DNA of 64,000 nt, from contig NZ_VORY01000004.1 of assembly GCF_007997295.1 (NCBI RefSeq), positions 124,001-188,000 on the forward strand, in the 5' to 3' direction. Position 1 is the stretch's first letter, and each line of letters begins with the position of its first letter. The position numbers and the translations under genes were made by a program. This stretch comes from Gillisia hiemivivida (GTDB lineage: Bacteria; Bacteroidota; Bacteroidia; Flavobacteriales; Flavobacteriaceae). Below the pieces are notes generated by a model, which made no database searches, was not told the origin of the DNA, and worked only from the letters and a program-made list of their open reading frames with translations. Positions 7,991-16,933 of this stretch are shown here, piece after piece.

Positions 7991-10474
7991 ATGAATGGTA
8001 GCTTAAAATCTCTCCTGTTTCTTTTACTTATTTCTCAATTTACATTCGCGCAAGTTACCGGTACTGTTAGGGATATTAACGACCTTCCACTCCCCTATGT
8101 GAATATTTATACTGAAGATGGTACACAGGGAACCACCACAAATGAAGATGGAATTTTTGAGCTCCGTCTATCTAAAACTGGCGAATACGAATTAGTTTTT
8201 CAATTTCTAGGCTATCAAACCCTCAAAAAAAAGATAGTTGTAGATAAATTCCCTTTTCAATTAGATGTCCAATTAACTTCAGAAACAACCAATCTGGATG
8301 AAGTAACTATTAACTCTAAAGATAATCCTGCTGATAGAATTATTAGAAATGCCATCGCAAGCCGAAAGGAAAACCTCGCAAAATTAGAACAATACACAGC
8401 CAATTATTATTCCCGTGGTTTATGGCGAATTAAAAATGCACCAGAAAAGATCCTGGGTCAAGAATTGGGAGATCTGGGTGGCGGTTTAGATTCTACCCGG
8501 AGCGGAATTATTTATTTAAGCGAAACTATTTCTGAAATCACTTTTCGTGCTCCAGATGATTTTAAAGAGAAAATAATAGCCTCCAAAGTAAGTGGAAATG
8601 ACAATGGCTTCAGCTTAAATTCTGCTGAAGAATCTGATTTCTCTTTTTATAACAATACTATAAACATCAATGCAGAGATCGTCTCTCCCATTGCCGATTA
8701 TGCCTTTAACTATTACGATTATAAATTGGAAGGTGTCTTTTATGATAATGAGGCACAGCTCATCAATAAGATTCTCGTAACTCCTAAACGTCCCAAGGAT
8801 CGTGTTTTTAGCGGTTTTATTTATATTGTAGAAGATACATGGCAGATCTTTGGTACAGAATTAAAAACTACGGGACAAGCAATCCAAGTGGCCCCAATAG
8901 AGGAACTCACTTTTACTCAAAACTTTAAATATTCTGAAGAAAATAAATTCTGGATCAAGATAAGTCAGGCGGTAGATTTTAGCTTTTCGATGTTTGGTAT
9001 TGGTGGTGATGGAAGATTTACTGCGGTTTATAGCAATTATAATTTTGAACCTCAATTTGAAAAAAGAACTTTTACCAGAGAGGTTTTGAGTTTTGCTGAA
9101 GAAGCCAATAAAAAAGATTCTTTATACTGGAATAAAATAAGGCCCGTACCTTTAACTGCTGAAGAACTTACAGATTATGTAAAGAAGGATAGTCTCCAAG
9201 AATTAAAAAGTTCTAAAAAATATCTGGATTCTGTAGATACCGCTCAAAATAAGTTTTCTATTTCCGATCTGCTTTTTGGCTATAGCTATGGGAACTCTTA
9301 TAAAAAGCAACGATTTAATATCTCGTCGCCATTGTTTGGAACTCATTACAATACAGTTCAGGGATATAACACCTCTTTAGATGTCTCTTATAGAAAGAAC
9401 CAAGATGATAATTTTGGGAAATATTGGAGAATCTATTCCAAGATGAATTATGGTTTTAGTGATGATCGTTTTCGAATAAAAGCAGGTTTTCAGAAGAAGT
9501 TCAACAATATCTCCAAACCCATTTTAAACCTGGAAGCTGGGGTAGAAACTGCGCAAATAAATCCTACGCTTCCAATTTCTGAAAGAATAAATGATATTAC
9601 TAGTTTGTTCTTCGAACGAAATTATTTGAAATTATACGAAAAACAGTTTGCTGAAATCTCCTATCAGCAAGAGCTTTTTAACGGATTCCGTTTGTTTTCA
9701 GATGTTAGCTATCAGCAACGAAACGCATTATTTAATACCAGTGATAATTCCTGGATAAATCAAGATGATATCGCCTACACCTCCAATAATCCGTTACAGC
9801 CAGAAAATTTTGGAAGTGTGCCGTTCGAAGATCATCATATTTTCAAAATCAATATTTCCGGAAGAATAGATTTTGCACAGAAATATTTGAGTTATCCGGA
9901 TAGCAAGGTAAATGTTGCTTCTAACAAATTTCCAACTTTATGGCTAGCTTACGAAAAAGGTTTTGGAAGTGATATTTCTGAATATAGTTTCGATCAAGTT
10001 CGCGCAGCTATTACCCAAAACATAAAACTAGGTAATAAAGGGAATTTTGGATATACACTAAAGGGTGGTGCATTTTTGAATGATAATGAGATAGCATATT
10101 TAGATTACCAGCACTTTAATGGCAATCAGACCCGAATTGGAAGTGGTAGTTATCTGAATAAATTCAATTTATTGCCTTATTATAAGCTTAGCACCAAAAA
10201 CAACTATTTGGAAATGCACGCCGAACAGGATTTTCAAGGTTGGATCCTTGGGAAACTTCCCTTGATAAATAAATTAAATTATAATTTAATTCTTGGAGCA
10301 CATGCGCTGTCTATAGAAAATAACAAAGCCTACACAGAGTTTTCTGTGGGGATAGACAATTTAGGATTTGGGAAATATAGGTTATTGAGACTGGACTATG
10401 TAGTCTCTAATTATCAAGGAAAAACAGAAGCTGCTTTTATTTTCGGACTTAAATTCTTGGGGATATTTGAGTAA
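7991..10474 (+). CDS. DUF5686 / carboxypeptidase-regulatory-like outer-membrane protein
   Basis: About 827 residues. I chose the ATG at 7991 because it begins a clean signal peptide (MNGSLKSLLFLLLISQFTFA); an in-frame GTG at 7973 would add six residues. A CarboxypepD_reg-like domain follows (VTGTVRDINDLPLPYVNIYT, GIFELRLSKTG), then the conserved DUF5686 region (DNPADRIIRNAIASRKENL, YYSRGLWRIK) and a long C-terminal part with alternating aromatic strands, consistent with a beta-barrel. These proteins are widespread in Bacteroidota; no substrate is established. It follows smpB on the same strand. Confidence 0.88.
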   Translation: MNGSLKSLLFLLLISQFTFAQVTGTVRDINDLPLPYVNIYTEDGTQGTTTNEDGIFELRLSKTGEYELVFQFLGYQTLKKKIVVDKFPFQLDVQLTSETTNLDEVTINSKDNPADRIIRNAIASRKENLAKLEQYTANYYSRGLWRIKNAPEKILGQELGDLGGGLDSTRSGIIYLSETISEITFRAPDDFKEKIIASKVSGNDNGFSLNSAEESDFSFYNNTININAEIVSPIADYAFNYYDYKLEGVFYDNEAQLINKILVTPKRPKDRVFSGFIYIVEDTWQIFGTELKTTGQAIQVAPIEELTFTQNFKYSEENKFWIKISQAVDFSFSMFGIGGDGRFTAVYSNYNFEPQFEKRTFTREVLSFAEEANKKDSLYWNKIRPVPLTAEELTDYVKKDSLQELKSSKKYLDSVDTAQNKFSISDLLFGYSYGNSYKKQRFNISSPLFGTHYNTVQGYNTSLDVSYRKNQDDNFGKYWRIYSKMNYGFSDDRFRIKAGFQKKFNNISKPILNLEAGVETAQINPTLPISERINDITSLFFERNYLKLYEKQFAEISYQQELFNGFRLFSDVSYQQRNALFNTSDNSWINQDDIAYTSNNPLQPENFGSVPFEDHHIFKINISGRIDFAQKYLSYPDSKVNVASNKFPTLWLAYEKGFGSDISEYSFDQVRAAITQNIKLGNKGNFGYTLKGGAFLNDNEIAYLDYQHFNGNQTRIGSGSYLNKFNLLPYYKLSTKNNYLEMHAEQDFQGWILGKLPLINKLNYNLILGAHALSIENNKAYTEFSVGIDNLGFGKYRLLRLDYVVSNYQGKTEAAFIFGLKFLGIFE

Positions 10475-10488
10475 GAAAGATTTTCTTT

Positions 10489-10564
10489 GAGATTCTTCAC
10501 TTCATTACATTGCGTTCAGAATGACAACATGAGAAACTTGTCATTCCGACGAAGGAGGAATCTC
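10489..10564. repeat. Palindromic dispersed repeat, class A, copy 1
   Basis: GAGATTCTTC...GTTCAGAATGACAA pairs with TTGTCATTCCGACGAAGGAG...AATCTC, forming a 76-nt imperfect hairpin. A near-identical copy follows at 10590. It is related to the array at 18714-19623. Confidence 0.85.
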
Positions 10565-10589
10565 CAGCATACTTTAATTCTGATTCCTT

Positions 10590-10665
10590 GAGATTCTTCA
10601 ATGCGCTACGCTACTTTCAGAATGACAACACAAGAAACTTGTCATTCCGACGAAGGAGGAATCTC
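10590..10665. repeat. Palindromic dispersed repeat, class A, copy 2
   Basis: The same 76-nt hairpin as at 10489, 101 bp further on, with the variable inner arm changed (CAATGCGCTACGCTACTTTC). Both copies lie between convergent genes. Confidence 0.85.
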
Positions 10666-10709
10666 ATAAAACAGTAAATGAATATAAAAAAATAAAGACC
10701 CAGAAACAA

Positions 10710-10780
10710 TTCCGATAGCTATCGGAACAGGATTACGAGATGCTATTAGAATAGTAACCCTCAATGAGGATTTAATTTTT
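10710..10780 (-). repeat. Gene-end repeat, class B, downstream of pcm
   Basis: Read on the minus strand it begins at the pcm stop codon with AAATTAAATCCTCATTGAGG and ends in the 18-bp perfect palindrome TTCCGATAGCTATCGGAA (10710-10727). Related copies follow dapA, ligA and icd, always in the sense of the upstream gene. Confidence 0.7.
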
Positions 10781-11428
10781 ATCCTCCAAAAGAGGAACAA
10801 ATCTAAAGTCACCAAATTCTTTCTTCTCGAATTCCTTGGCAGACTTTCTCACAAAAAGGGTCATTACCTGCACATCTTCACCTACCGGGATCACTAAGCG
10901 TCCACCTATTTTTAATTGAGCTAGTAATGGATTTGGAACATAAGGTGCACCGGCGGTCACTATAATCTTATCATAAGGTGCATACTCGTCTAATCCCTTG
11001 TACCCATCTCCAAAACTCAAATATTTGGGTCTGTAGCCAATTTTAGATAAAAATACCTTGGTTTTTCTATATAATTCTCGCTGGCGTTCTATACTATAAA
11101 CCTTCGCCCCTAATTCACATAAAACGGCGGTTTGATAGCCACTTCCTGTACCAATTTCCAGAACGCTATCTCCCTTTTTGATCTCCAATAATTCGGTTTG
11201 AAAAGCTACAGTATAAGGTTGAGAAATAGTTTGATCTGCAGCTATGGGAAATGCCTTATCTTGGTAGGCATGATCTTCAAAACTACTATCCATAAAGAGA
11301 TGTCTAGGGATCTTATTGATTGCAGCCAAAACCTTCTTATCCTTCACCCCTTTTGCCTCTACAATTGCTGCCAATTGTTGCCTTTTCCCCTTATGTCTAA
11401 ATGTATCCTTCAACTTAATAAATTCCAA
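10772..11428 (-). CDS. pcm: Protein-L-isoaspartate O-methyltransferase
   Basis: A 218-residue SAM-dependent repair enzyme that methylates isoaspartyl residues in damaged proteins. Characteristic motifs: RHLFMDSSFEDHAYQDKAFP, the substrate loop QTISQPYTVAFQTELL, motif I VLEIGTGSGYQTAVL, SIERQRELYRK, and the post-motif GDGYKGLDEYAPYDKIIVTA. The length is normal. It is divergent from the oxidoreductase gene at 11571. A class B repeat starts right at its stop codon. Confidence 0.95.
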   Translation of the reverse strand: MEFIKLKDTFRHKGKRQQLAAIVEAKGVKDKKVLAAINKIPRHLFMDSSFEDHAYQDKAFPIAADQTISQPYTVAFQTELLEIKKGDSVLEIGTGSGYQTAVLCELGAKVYSIERQRELYRKTKVFLSKIGYRPKYLSFGDGYKGLDEYAPYDKIIVTAGAPYVPNPLLAQLKIGGRLVIPVGEDVQVMTLFVRKSAKEFEKKEFGDFRFVPLLEDKN

Positions 11429-11546
11429 TTATGGCATAAAATTAAACAATCTAAGCCAAGGCTTCAAGCTAAGTTTTAATTATTATTTAACGATTGTACT
11501 AAATCATTTACACTCAAAATGGTATTGGCTTTATGCGAAGAAATGC

Positions 11547-11554
11547 TATTTTTG
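11547..11554 (+). promoter_or_regulatory. Bacteroidota -7 box for the Gfo/Idh gene
   Basis: TATTTTTG, exact consensus, 16 nt before the ATG at 11571. It probably drives the run of + strand genes that starts there. Confidence 0.5.
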
Positions 11555-11570
11555 TTGAAAACGTAAAAAC

Positions 11571-12536
11571 ATGCTAAAAGCTGGTGTATTTGGTGCAGGA
11601 CATTTGGGGAAGATCCATTTAAAACTGCTCCAGCAATCTTCGGAATATGACTTAATAGGATTTTATGACGGAGATAAGCAAAGAGCCAAAGAGATAGAAG
11701 ACGAATTTGGATACAAAAGTTTCGATTCTGCTGAAGCTCTTATAGAAGCTGTAGACATGATAGATGTGGTAACCCCTACTATCACTCACTTTGAAACCGC
11801 TAAAAAAGCGATCACTGCCGGAAAACATCTTTTTGTAGAAAAACCTATCACCTCCACCTATGAAGAGGCTGAAGAATTGATCAGTTTGGCTAAAAAACAT
11901 AAGGTTAAAGGGCAGGTTGGTCATGTAGAACGTTTTAATCCGGCATTTACTGCGGTTAAAGATAAAATTGGACAACCGATGTTTATAGAAGCACATAGAT
12001 TGGCAGAGTTCAATCCGCGCGGTACAGATGTGCCGGTGGTGTTGGATCTTATGATTCATGATATAGATGTGATCTTGAGTGTTGTAAAGTCTAAGGTGAA
12101 AAATGTATCTGCCAGTGGTGTTTCGGTAATTAGCGAAACCCCGGATATTGCGAATGCCAGAATTCAATTTGAAAATGGATGTGTTGCCAATTTAACAGCA
12201 AGCCGAATATCTCTTAAGAATATGAGAAAAGCGCGCTTCTTTCAGCGTGATGCATATATTTCTGTAGATTTTCTTGAGCGTAAATGTGAAGTGGTTAAGA
12301 TGAAGGATGCGCCTAAAGATCCAGATGATTTTGCTATGATCCTTCAGAATGCGGAAGGAGTGAAAAAACAGATCTATTTTGAGAATCCTACTATAGATAC
12401 CAACAACGCCATTTTAGACGAGTTGGAATCTTTTGCACAAGCAATAAACAATAATACAGAACCTGTTGTAAGCTTAGAACAAGGGGCAGAAGCCTTGAAA
12501 GTGGCTAACATGGTGATAGAAAGTTTTAAAAAATAA
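11571..12536 (+). CDS. Gfo/Idh/MocA-family oxidoreductase
   Basis: A 321-residue NAD(P)-dependent dehydrogenase. The Rossmann motif GAGHLGKIHLKLL is at residues 7-19. VVTPTITHFETAKKAITAGK and the EKPITSTYEEAEELI motif (with the family Lys of EKP) follow, then the C-terminal alpha/beta domain (GHVERFNPAFTAVKDKIG, MIHDIDVILSVV). The sugar or other substrate is not evident. It lies ten nt upstream of the 3-hydroxyacyl-CoA dehydrogenase gene, probably in one operon; the pairing itself does not reveal a pathway. Confidence 0.9.
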   Translation: MLKAGVFGAGHLGKIHLKLLQQSSEYDLIGFYDGDKQRAKEIEDEFGYKSFDSAEALIEAVDMIDVVTPTITHFETAKKAITAGKHLFVEKPITSTYEEAEELISLAKKHKVKGQVGHVERFNPAFTAVKDKIGQPMFIEAHRLAEFNPRGTDVPVVLDLMIHDIDVILSVVKSKVKNVSASGVSVISETPDIANARIQFENGCVANLTASRISLKNMRKARFFQRDAYISVDFLERKCEVVKMKDAPKDPDDFAMILQNAEGVKKQIYFENPTIDTNNAILDELESFAQAINNNTEPVVSLEQGAEALKVANMVIESFKK

Positions 12537-12546
12537 AAAATATAGT

Positions 12547-13434
12547 ATGAAAAATATAGCAGTAATTGGAGCAGGAACAATGGGTAACGGAATTGCCCAT
12601 ACTTTTGCACAAAGCGGATACCAAGTAAATTTAATAGATATTTCTAAGGAAAGTCTTCAAAAAGGATTGGATACTATTTCTAAGAATCTGGATAGAATGC
12701 TTGCTAAAGAAAAGATTACAGAAGCTGATAAAAAAGCAACTTTAAAAAATATTCAGACTTTCATTGATATCCCTTCAGGAGTAAAAAATGTTTCTCTGGT
12801 AGTAGAAGCTGCTACAGAAAATGAAGATCTAAAATTGAAGATCTTCGAACAATTAGATTCTAATTGTGATGAAGATACTATTCTTGCTACTAACACTTCG
12901 TCGATCTCTATTACACAGATCGCATCAAAGATCTCTAATCCATCTCGGGTAATTGGAATGCACTTTATGAATCCGGTGCCGGTGATGAAATTGGTTGAGA
13001 TCATAAGAGGATACAATACCAGTGATAAGGTTACTAAAACCATAATGAATCTTTCAGAGAAACTTGGAAAGAGCCCTGTAGAGGTTAATGATTATCCTGG
13101 TTTTGTGGCAAATAGAATTCTTATGCCAATGATCAACGAAGCTATTGAGACCTTATACACTGGGGTTGCTGGCGTTTATGAGATAGATACCGTGATGAAA
13201 CTAGGAATGGCTCATCCAATGGGACCATTACAGTTAGCAGATTTTATAGGACTGGATGTGTGTCATTCTATCCTTGAGGTGATGTACAATGGTTTCAAAA
13301 ATCCTAAATATGCTGCATGTCCACTATTAACAAATATGGTACACGCAGGAAAACTCGGAGTAAAATCTGGGGAAGGTTTCTATGATTATTCTGAAAACAG
13401 AAAAGCGGAAAAAGTTTCAAACCAATTCAGCTAA
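12547..13434 (+). CDS. 3-hydroxybutyryl-CoA (3-hydroxyacyl-CoA) dehydrogenase
   Basis: A 295-residue soluble dehydrogenase that interconverts 3-hydroxyacyl-CoA and 3-oxoacyl-CoA with NAD(H). The N-terminal NAD domain has VIGAGTMGNGIAHTFA (residues 6-21), NTSSISITQIAS, and the catalytic His139 in GMHFMNPVPVMKLVEII. The C-terminal domain has NDYPGFVANRILMPMINEAI and LGMAHPMGPLQLADFIGLD. Length and motifs fit the stand-alone HBD/PaaH type rather than the multifunctional FadB. Likely in fatty-acid or amino-acid carbon breakdown. It probably shares a transcript with the Gfo/Idh gene. Confidence 0.93.
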   Translation: MKNIAVIGAGTMGNGIAHTFAQSGYQVNLIDISKESLQKGLDTISKNLDRMLAKEKITEADKKATLKNIQTFIDIPSGVKNVSLVVEAATENEDLKLKIFEQLDSNCDEDTILATNTSSISITQIASKISNPSRVIGMHFMNPVPVMKLVEIIRGYNTSDKVTKTIMNLSEKLGKSPVEVNDYPGFVANRILMPMINEAIETLYTGVAGVYEIDTVMKLGMAHPMGPLQLADFIGLDVCHSILEVMYNGFKNPKYAACPLLTNMVHAGKLGVKSGEGFYDYSENRKAEKVSNQFS

Positions 13435-13504
13435 AACACTAGAGGCTCAAAAGCTAAGCGACATTTAAAATTGCTCGCATTATAATTTCTGAAACTAAAA
13501 TTCA

Positions 13505-14740
13505 TTGGCTAAAATAGTTCCGTTTAAAGCAGTAAGGCCTACTAAAGATAAGGCAGGAATGGTTGCATCCAGACCTTACGAAGATTATAGTGTGGGGGAA
13601 TTAAAGGCCCAACTGGAATACAATCCTTTTTCTTTCTTGCATATCATAAATCCCGGCTATAAATTTCAGCACGAAATTACCGGTGAGAAACGCTTTCAGC
13701 TTGTAAAGAATAGATATCTGGAATTCAAAGAAGAAGAGATCTTTATTCAAGACCCTTCTGCTTGCTATTATTTTTATAAAATAGTCACCAGAACAAAAAT
13801 GTTCTCCGGAATTATTGCAGCAGCAAGCGTACAAGATTATGAGGATAATCTCATAAAAAGGCATGAAGACACTATAGCCTATCGGGAGAATCTTTTCAAG
13901 GATTATTTAAAAGTAGTAGGTTTTAATACAGAGCCGGTGCTCCTCACCTATCCAGATTCAGAAGTTATAGACAACCTGATGAAGAAAGTGATGCAGGGAG
14001 AACCAGAATATGAGTTTTCTACTTATAATAAGGAAACCCATTATTTATGGAAGATCTGTGAACCAGAGTCTGTTAATCAGATAAAATCTGAATTTGAATC
14101 TATGCCTACACTTTATATAGCAGATGGGCATCATAGAAGTGCCTCCTCCTATTTACTCGCTAAAGAATCTAAGGATGCAAATCCTAATCATACCGGAAAC
14201 GAGCCTTATAATTACTTTATGAGCTTTCTTATTTCTGAAAGCAAACTACAGATCTACGAATACAATAGATTGATCAAAGATCTAAACGGTTTAAGCAAGG
14301 AGGAGTTTTTAATGCAATTGGATCTTTGGTTTAGGATAGAAAGCAGAGGATTAGAAGTATATACTCCTAGTAAAAAGCATCAATTTAATATGTATCTGGA
14401 TGGGGAATTTTATTCTTTATATCTGCGGAAAACGAATTACGAATTCACAGATTCCTTGAGTAGTTTAGATACTTATATCTTGTATCAGAAGGTATTAAAA
14501 CCTATTTTAAACATCCAGGATCTCCGTGATGATGACAGGATTGCTTACATCCATGGAAGAAATGATCTTATAGAGATCAAGACTCAGGTAGATAATGGTA
14601 ATTTCGCTGTGGGATTTGGCATGTTGCCTTTAACAATAGATGAAATAAAAAAGGTGGCAGACGAAGGCTTGACAATGCCTCCAAAAAGCACATATATAGA
14701 ACCTAAACTAAGAAGTGGATTAACGGTTTATGAATTTTAG
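13505..14740 (+). CDS. DUF1015-family protein
   Basis: A 411-residue protein. The frame starts with TTG at 13505; this gives the canonical N-terminus AKIVPFKAVRPTKDKAGMVA followed by SRPYEDYS, so the non-ATG start is chosen on homology. Conserved patches include PFSFLHIINPG, the ADGHHRSASSYL motif, YNYFMSFL, and the C-terminal MPPKSTYIEPKLRSGLTVYE. DUF1015 proteins are often annotated as serine-kinase-like (SbnI-like), but no activity can be assigned here. It sits between the dehydrogenase and YggS-family genes on the same strand. Confidence 0.88.
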   Translation: MAKIVPFKAVRPTKDKAGMVASRPYEDYSVGELKAQLEYNPFSFLHIINPGYKFQHEITGEKRFQLVKNRYLEFKEEEIFIQDPSACYYFYKIVTRTKMFSGIIAAASVQDYEDNLIKRHEDTIAYRENLFKDYLKVVGFNTEPVLLTYPDSEVIDNLMKKVMQGEPEYEFSTYNKETHYLWKICEPESVNQIKSEFESMPTLYIADGHHRSASSYLLAKESKDANPNHTGNEPYNYFMSFLISESKLQIYEYNRLIKDLNGLSKEEFLMQLDLWFRIESRGLEVYTPSKKHQFNMYLDGEFYSLYLRKTNYEFTDSLSSLDTYILYQKVLKPILNIQDLRDDDRIAYIHGRNDLIEIKTQVDNGNFAVGFGMLPLTIDEIKKVADEGLTMPPKSTYIEPKLRSGLTVYEF

Positions 14741-14783
14741 GACCAATAATTCTTTACAGGATATTAATTACTTAAATTAGAGA

Positions 14784-15443
14784 ATGGAAATTTCCCAAAA
14801 CATTAAAAAATATAAAGAAGAACTTGGAGAAAAAGTAGCCTTAGTTGCGATTTCCAAAACCAAACCTAACAGTGACCTCCTGGAAGCATACGAGGCAGGG
14901 CAGCGTATATTTGGAGAGAATAAGATCCAGGAAATGACAGACAAGTGGGAAAGCCTTCCAAAAGACATAGAATGGCATATGGTTGGGCATGTACAACGCA
15001 ATAAAGTGAAATACATGGCACCATTTGTGAGTTTAATACATGCCGTTGATAGCCTTAAATTATTAAAAGAAATCAATAAGGAAGCAGAAAAAAATGAGAG
15101 AACTATCTCTTGTTTGCTTCAGATTAAAATTGCTGATGAAGAATCTAAATTCGGTCTAGAAGCAGAAGAAGCAAAAGAAATCTTAGCTTCAGATGAGATA
15201 TTGGAATTGAAGAATGTTCAAATAACAGGATTAATGGGATTGGCTACTTACTCTGACGATGAAGCAAAAGTAAGAGGGGAATTCGATTATTTAAGATCTG
15301 TTTACGTTGACCTCAAGAAAAAGCAACCCCAATTCAAAGTGCTTTCTATGGGGATGAGTGGCGACTATAAAATAGCAGTAACCTGCGGAAGTAATATGGT
15401 GCGAATTGGAAGCGCTATATTTGGAGAACGAAGTTATAATTAA
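14784..15443 (+). CDS. YggS-family pyridoxal phosphate-binding protein (PLPBP)
   Basis: A 219-residue single-domain alanine-racemase-like TIM barrel that keeps PLP homeostasis; it has no known catalytic turnover. The PLP Lys is in VAISKTKP (Lys25). Other motifs are GQRIFGENKIQEM, WHMVGHVQRNKVKYM, LLQIKIADEESKFGL, GLMGLATYSDD and the phosphate-binding MGMSGDYKIAVTCGSNMVRI end. The length is typical. It is 14 nt upstream of the nuclease gene, likely co-transcribed. Confidence 0.94.
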   Translation: MEISQNIKKYKEELGEKVALVAISKTKPNSDLLEAYEAGQRIFGENKIQEMTDKWESLPKDIEWHMVGHVQRNKVKYMAPFVSLIHAVDSLKLLKEINKEAEKNERTISCLLQIKIADEESKFGLEAEEAKEILASDEILELKNVQITGLMGLATYSDDEAKVRGEFDYLRSVYVDLKKKQPQFKVLSMGMSGDYKIAVTCGSNMVRIGSAIFGERSYN

Positions 15444-15457
15444 GAAGAAGAGAATTT

Positions 15458-16840
15458 TTGTACGCAATATTAGACATAGAAACTACCGGTGGTAAGTATA
15501 ATGAAGAAGGAATTACAGAAATAGCCATTTACAAATTTGATGGTTCTAAAGTAGTAGATCAATTTATTAGTCTTGTTAATCCAGAACAACCCATTCAACC
15601 TTTTGTAGTTGGGCTTACGGGTATTAATAATGACATGCTTCGCAATGCTCCCAAATTTTACGAGGTAGCCAAGCGAATTGTAGAAATTACTACTGGCTGT
15701 ATCATCGTTGCCCATAACTCCAAATTCGATCATAGAATACTAAGATTGGAATTTCGCCGACTAGGTTTCGATTTTGAGCGAAAAACTCTTTGTACCGTAG
15801 AATTATCCAAAAAACTAATCCCTGGACAAGCATCTTATAGTTTAGGAAAACTCGTAAAGTCTTTAGGAATTCCATTAAGCGACAGGCACAGAGCAAATGG
15901 AGATGCACAGGCAACTGTAAAGTTGTTTAAAATGCTAATGGCAAAAGATCTGGAAAAAGAGATCCTTAAAGCCTCTGTTAGGAATGAACCTTCCAAGCAA
16001 ATAGATACTAAACTCATTCAGATCATAGATGGATTACCATCTATCACTGGGGTTTACTATTTACATAATGATGAAGGTGAGATCATTTACATCGGTAAAA
16101 GTAAGAACATAAGAAAGCGTATCAATCAGCATTTTACTAACGATCAACATAAGTCTAAAGAAGTTCAGAAGGAAGTAGCCTCTGTAAGTTTTGAAGCTAC
16201 GGGGAATGAATTGATCGCTCTGCTGAAGGAAAATGAAGAGATCAAACAGATTAAACCCAAATACAACAAAGCACTAAAAAAGAATATTTTCAATTATGCC
16301 TTGTATCATTTTGTAGATGAGGATGGGTATATCAATCTAAAGATCGCAAGATCTGATGCTCGTAAAAAAAGCATTACTACTTTCACAAACTTGCAACAAG
16401 CAAAATCTGTACTTCATAACATAGTAGACAAACATCAGCTTTGCCAGAAGCTAACAGGTTTACACCTGGGAAACGGAAATTGCTTCAGCTATACCATAAA
16501 ATCTTGTAAAGGTGCTTGTATAAAGGTAGAAACTCCGGAAGAATATAATTTACGTGTATTGGAGGTAATAGCCTTACATAGTTTCCATAATCAAAATATG
16601 CTGGTGATAGACCGAGGTAGGGAAATAGATGAAAAAAGCGCGCTTTTGGTAGAAGAAGGAGAGTTTAAAGGAATAGGTTTTTTTAACTTAAACCATCAAA
16701 TGAATAATTTAGATATTGCACGTTCTATCATCACTCCTATGACCAATGATAGAGATGCTAGGCATATCATCCAGAGTTACCTAAGAAAAAATAGCAAATT
16801 GAAGATTATTCAATTTGCTACTCAAGATACTGGCATTTAA
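15458..16840 (+). CDS. DEDDh exonuclease fused to a GIY-YIG nuclease domain
   Basis: 460 residues; TTG start at 15458 gives YAILDIETTGGKYNEEGITE. Residues 1-165 are a DnaQ-like 3'-5' exonuclease with DIETTG (D6, E8), HNSKFDHRILRLEF and HRANGDAQATVKLF, completing the DEDDh set. Residues about 197-280 are a GIY-YIG endonuclease (GVYYLHNDEGEIIYIGKSKN, then IRKRINQHF) followed by a UvrC/Cho-like stretch (ELIALLKENEEIKQIKPKYN). The C-terminal part has a CQKLTGLHLGNGNCFSY and CKGAC cysteine cluster. The architecture points to DNA processing or repair, not to the polymerase III core. It follows the PLPBP gene closely. Confidence 0.88.
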   Translation: MYAILDIETTGGKYNEEGITEIAIYKFDGSKVVDQFISLVNPEQPIQPFVVGLTGINNDMLRNAPKFYEVAKRIVEITTGCIIVAHNSKFDHRILRLEFRRLGFDFERKTLCTVELSKKLIPGQASYSLGKLVKSLGIPLSDRHRANGDAQATVKLFKMLMAKDLEKEILKASVRNEPSKQIDTKLIQIIDGLPSITGVYYLHNDEGEIIYIGKSKNIRKRINQHFTNDQHKSKEVQKEVASVSFEATGNELIALLKENEEIKQIKPKYNKALKKNIFNYALYHFVDEDGYINLKIARSDARKKSITTFTNLQQAKSVLHNIVDKHQLCQKLTGLHLGNGNCFSYTIKSCKGACIKVETPEEYNLRVLEVIALHSFHNQNMLVIDRGREIDEKSALLVEEGEFKGIGFFNLNHQMNNLDIARSIITPMTNDRDARHIIQSYLRKNSKLKIIQFATQDTGI

Positions 16841-16933
16841 TACCCATCCAACTTTTTTTATTTTTTCAATTCTTGGTTTTATTTCTTAATTGTAGAAAAT
16901 AGCTAACTTTATACATAATTAAAAATCTCCTTT

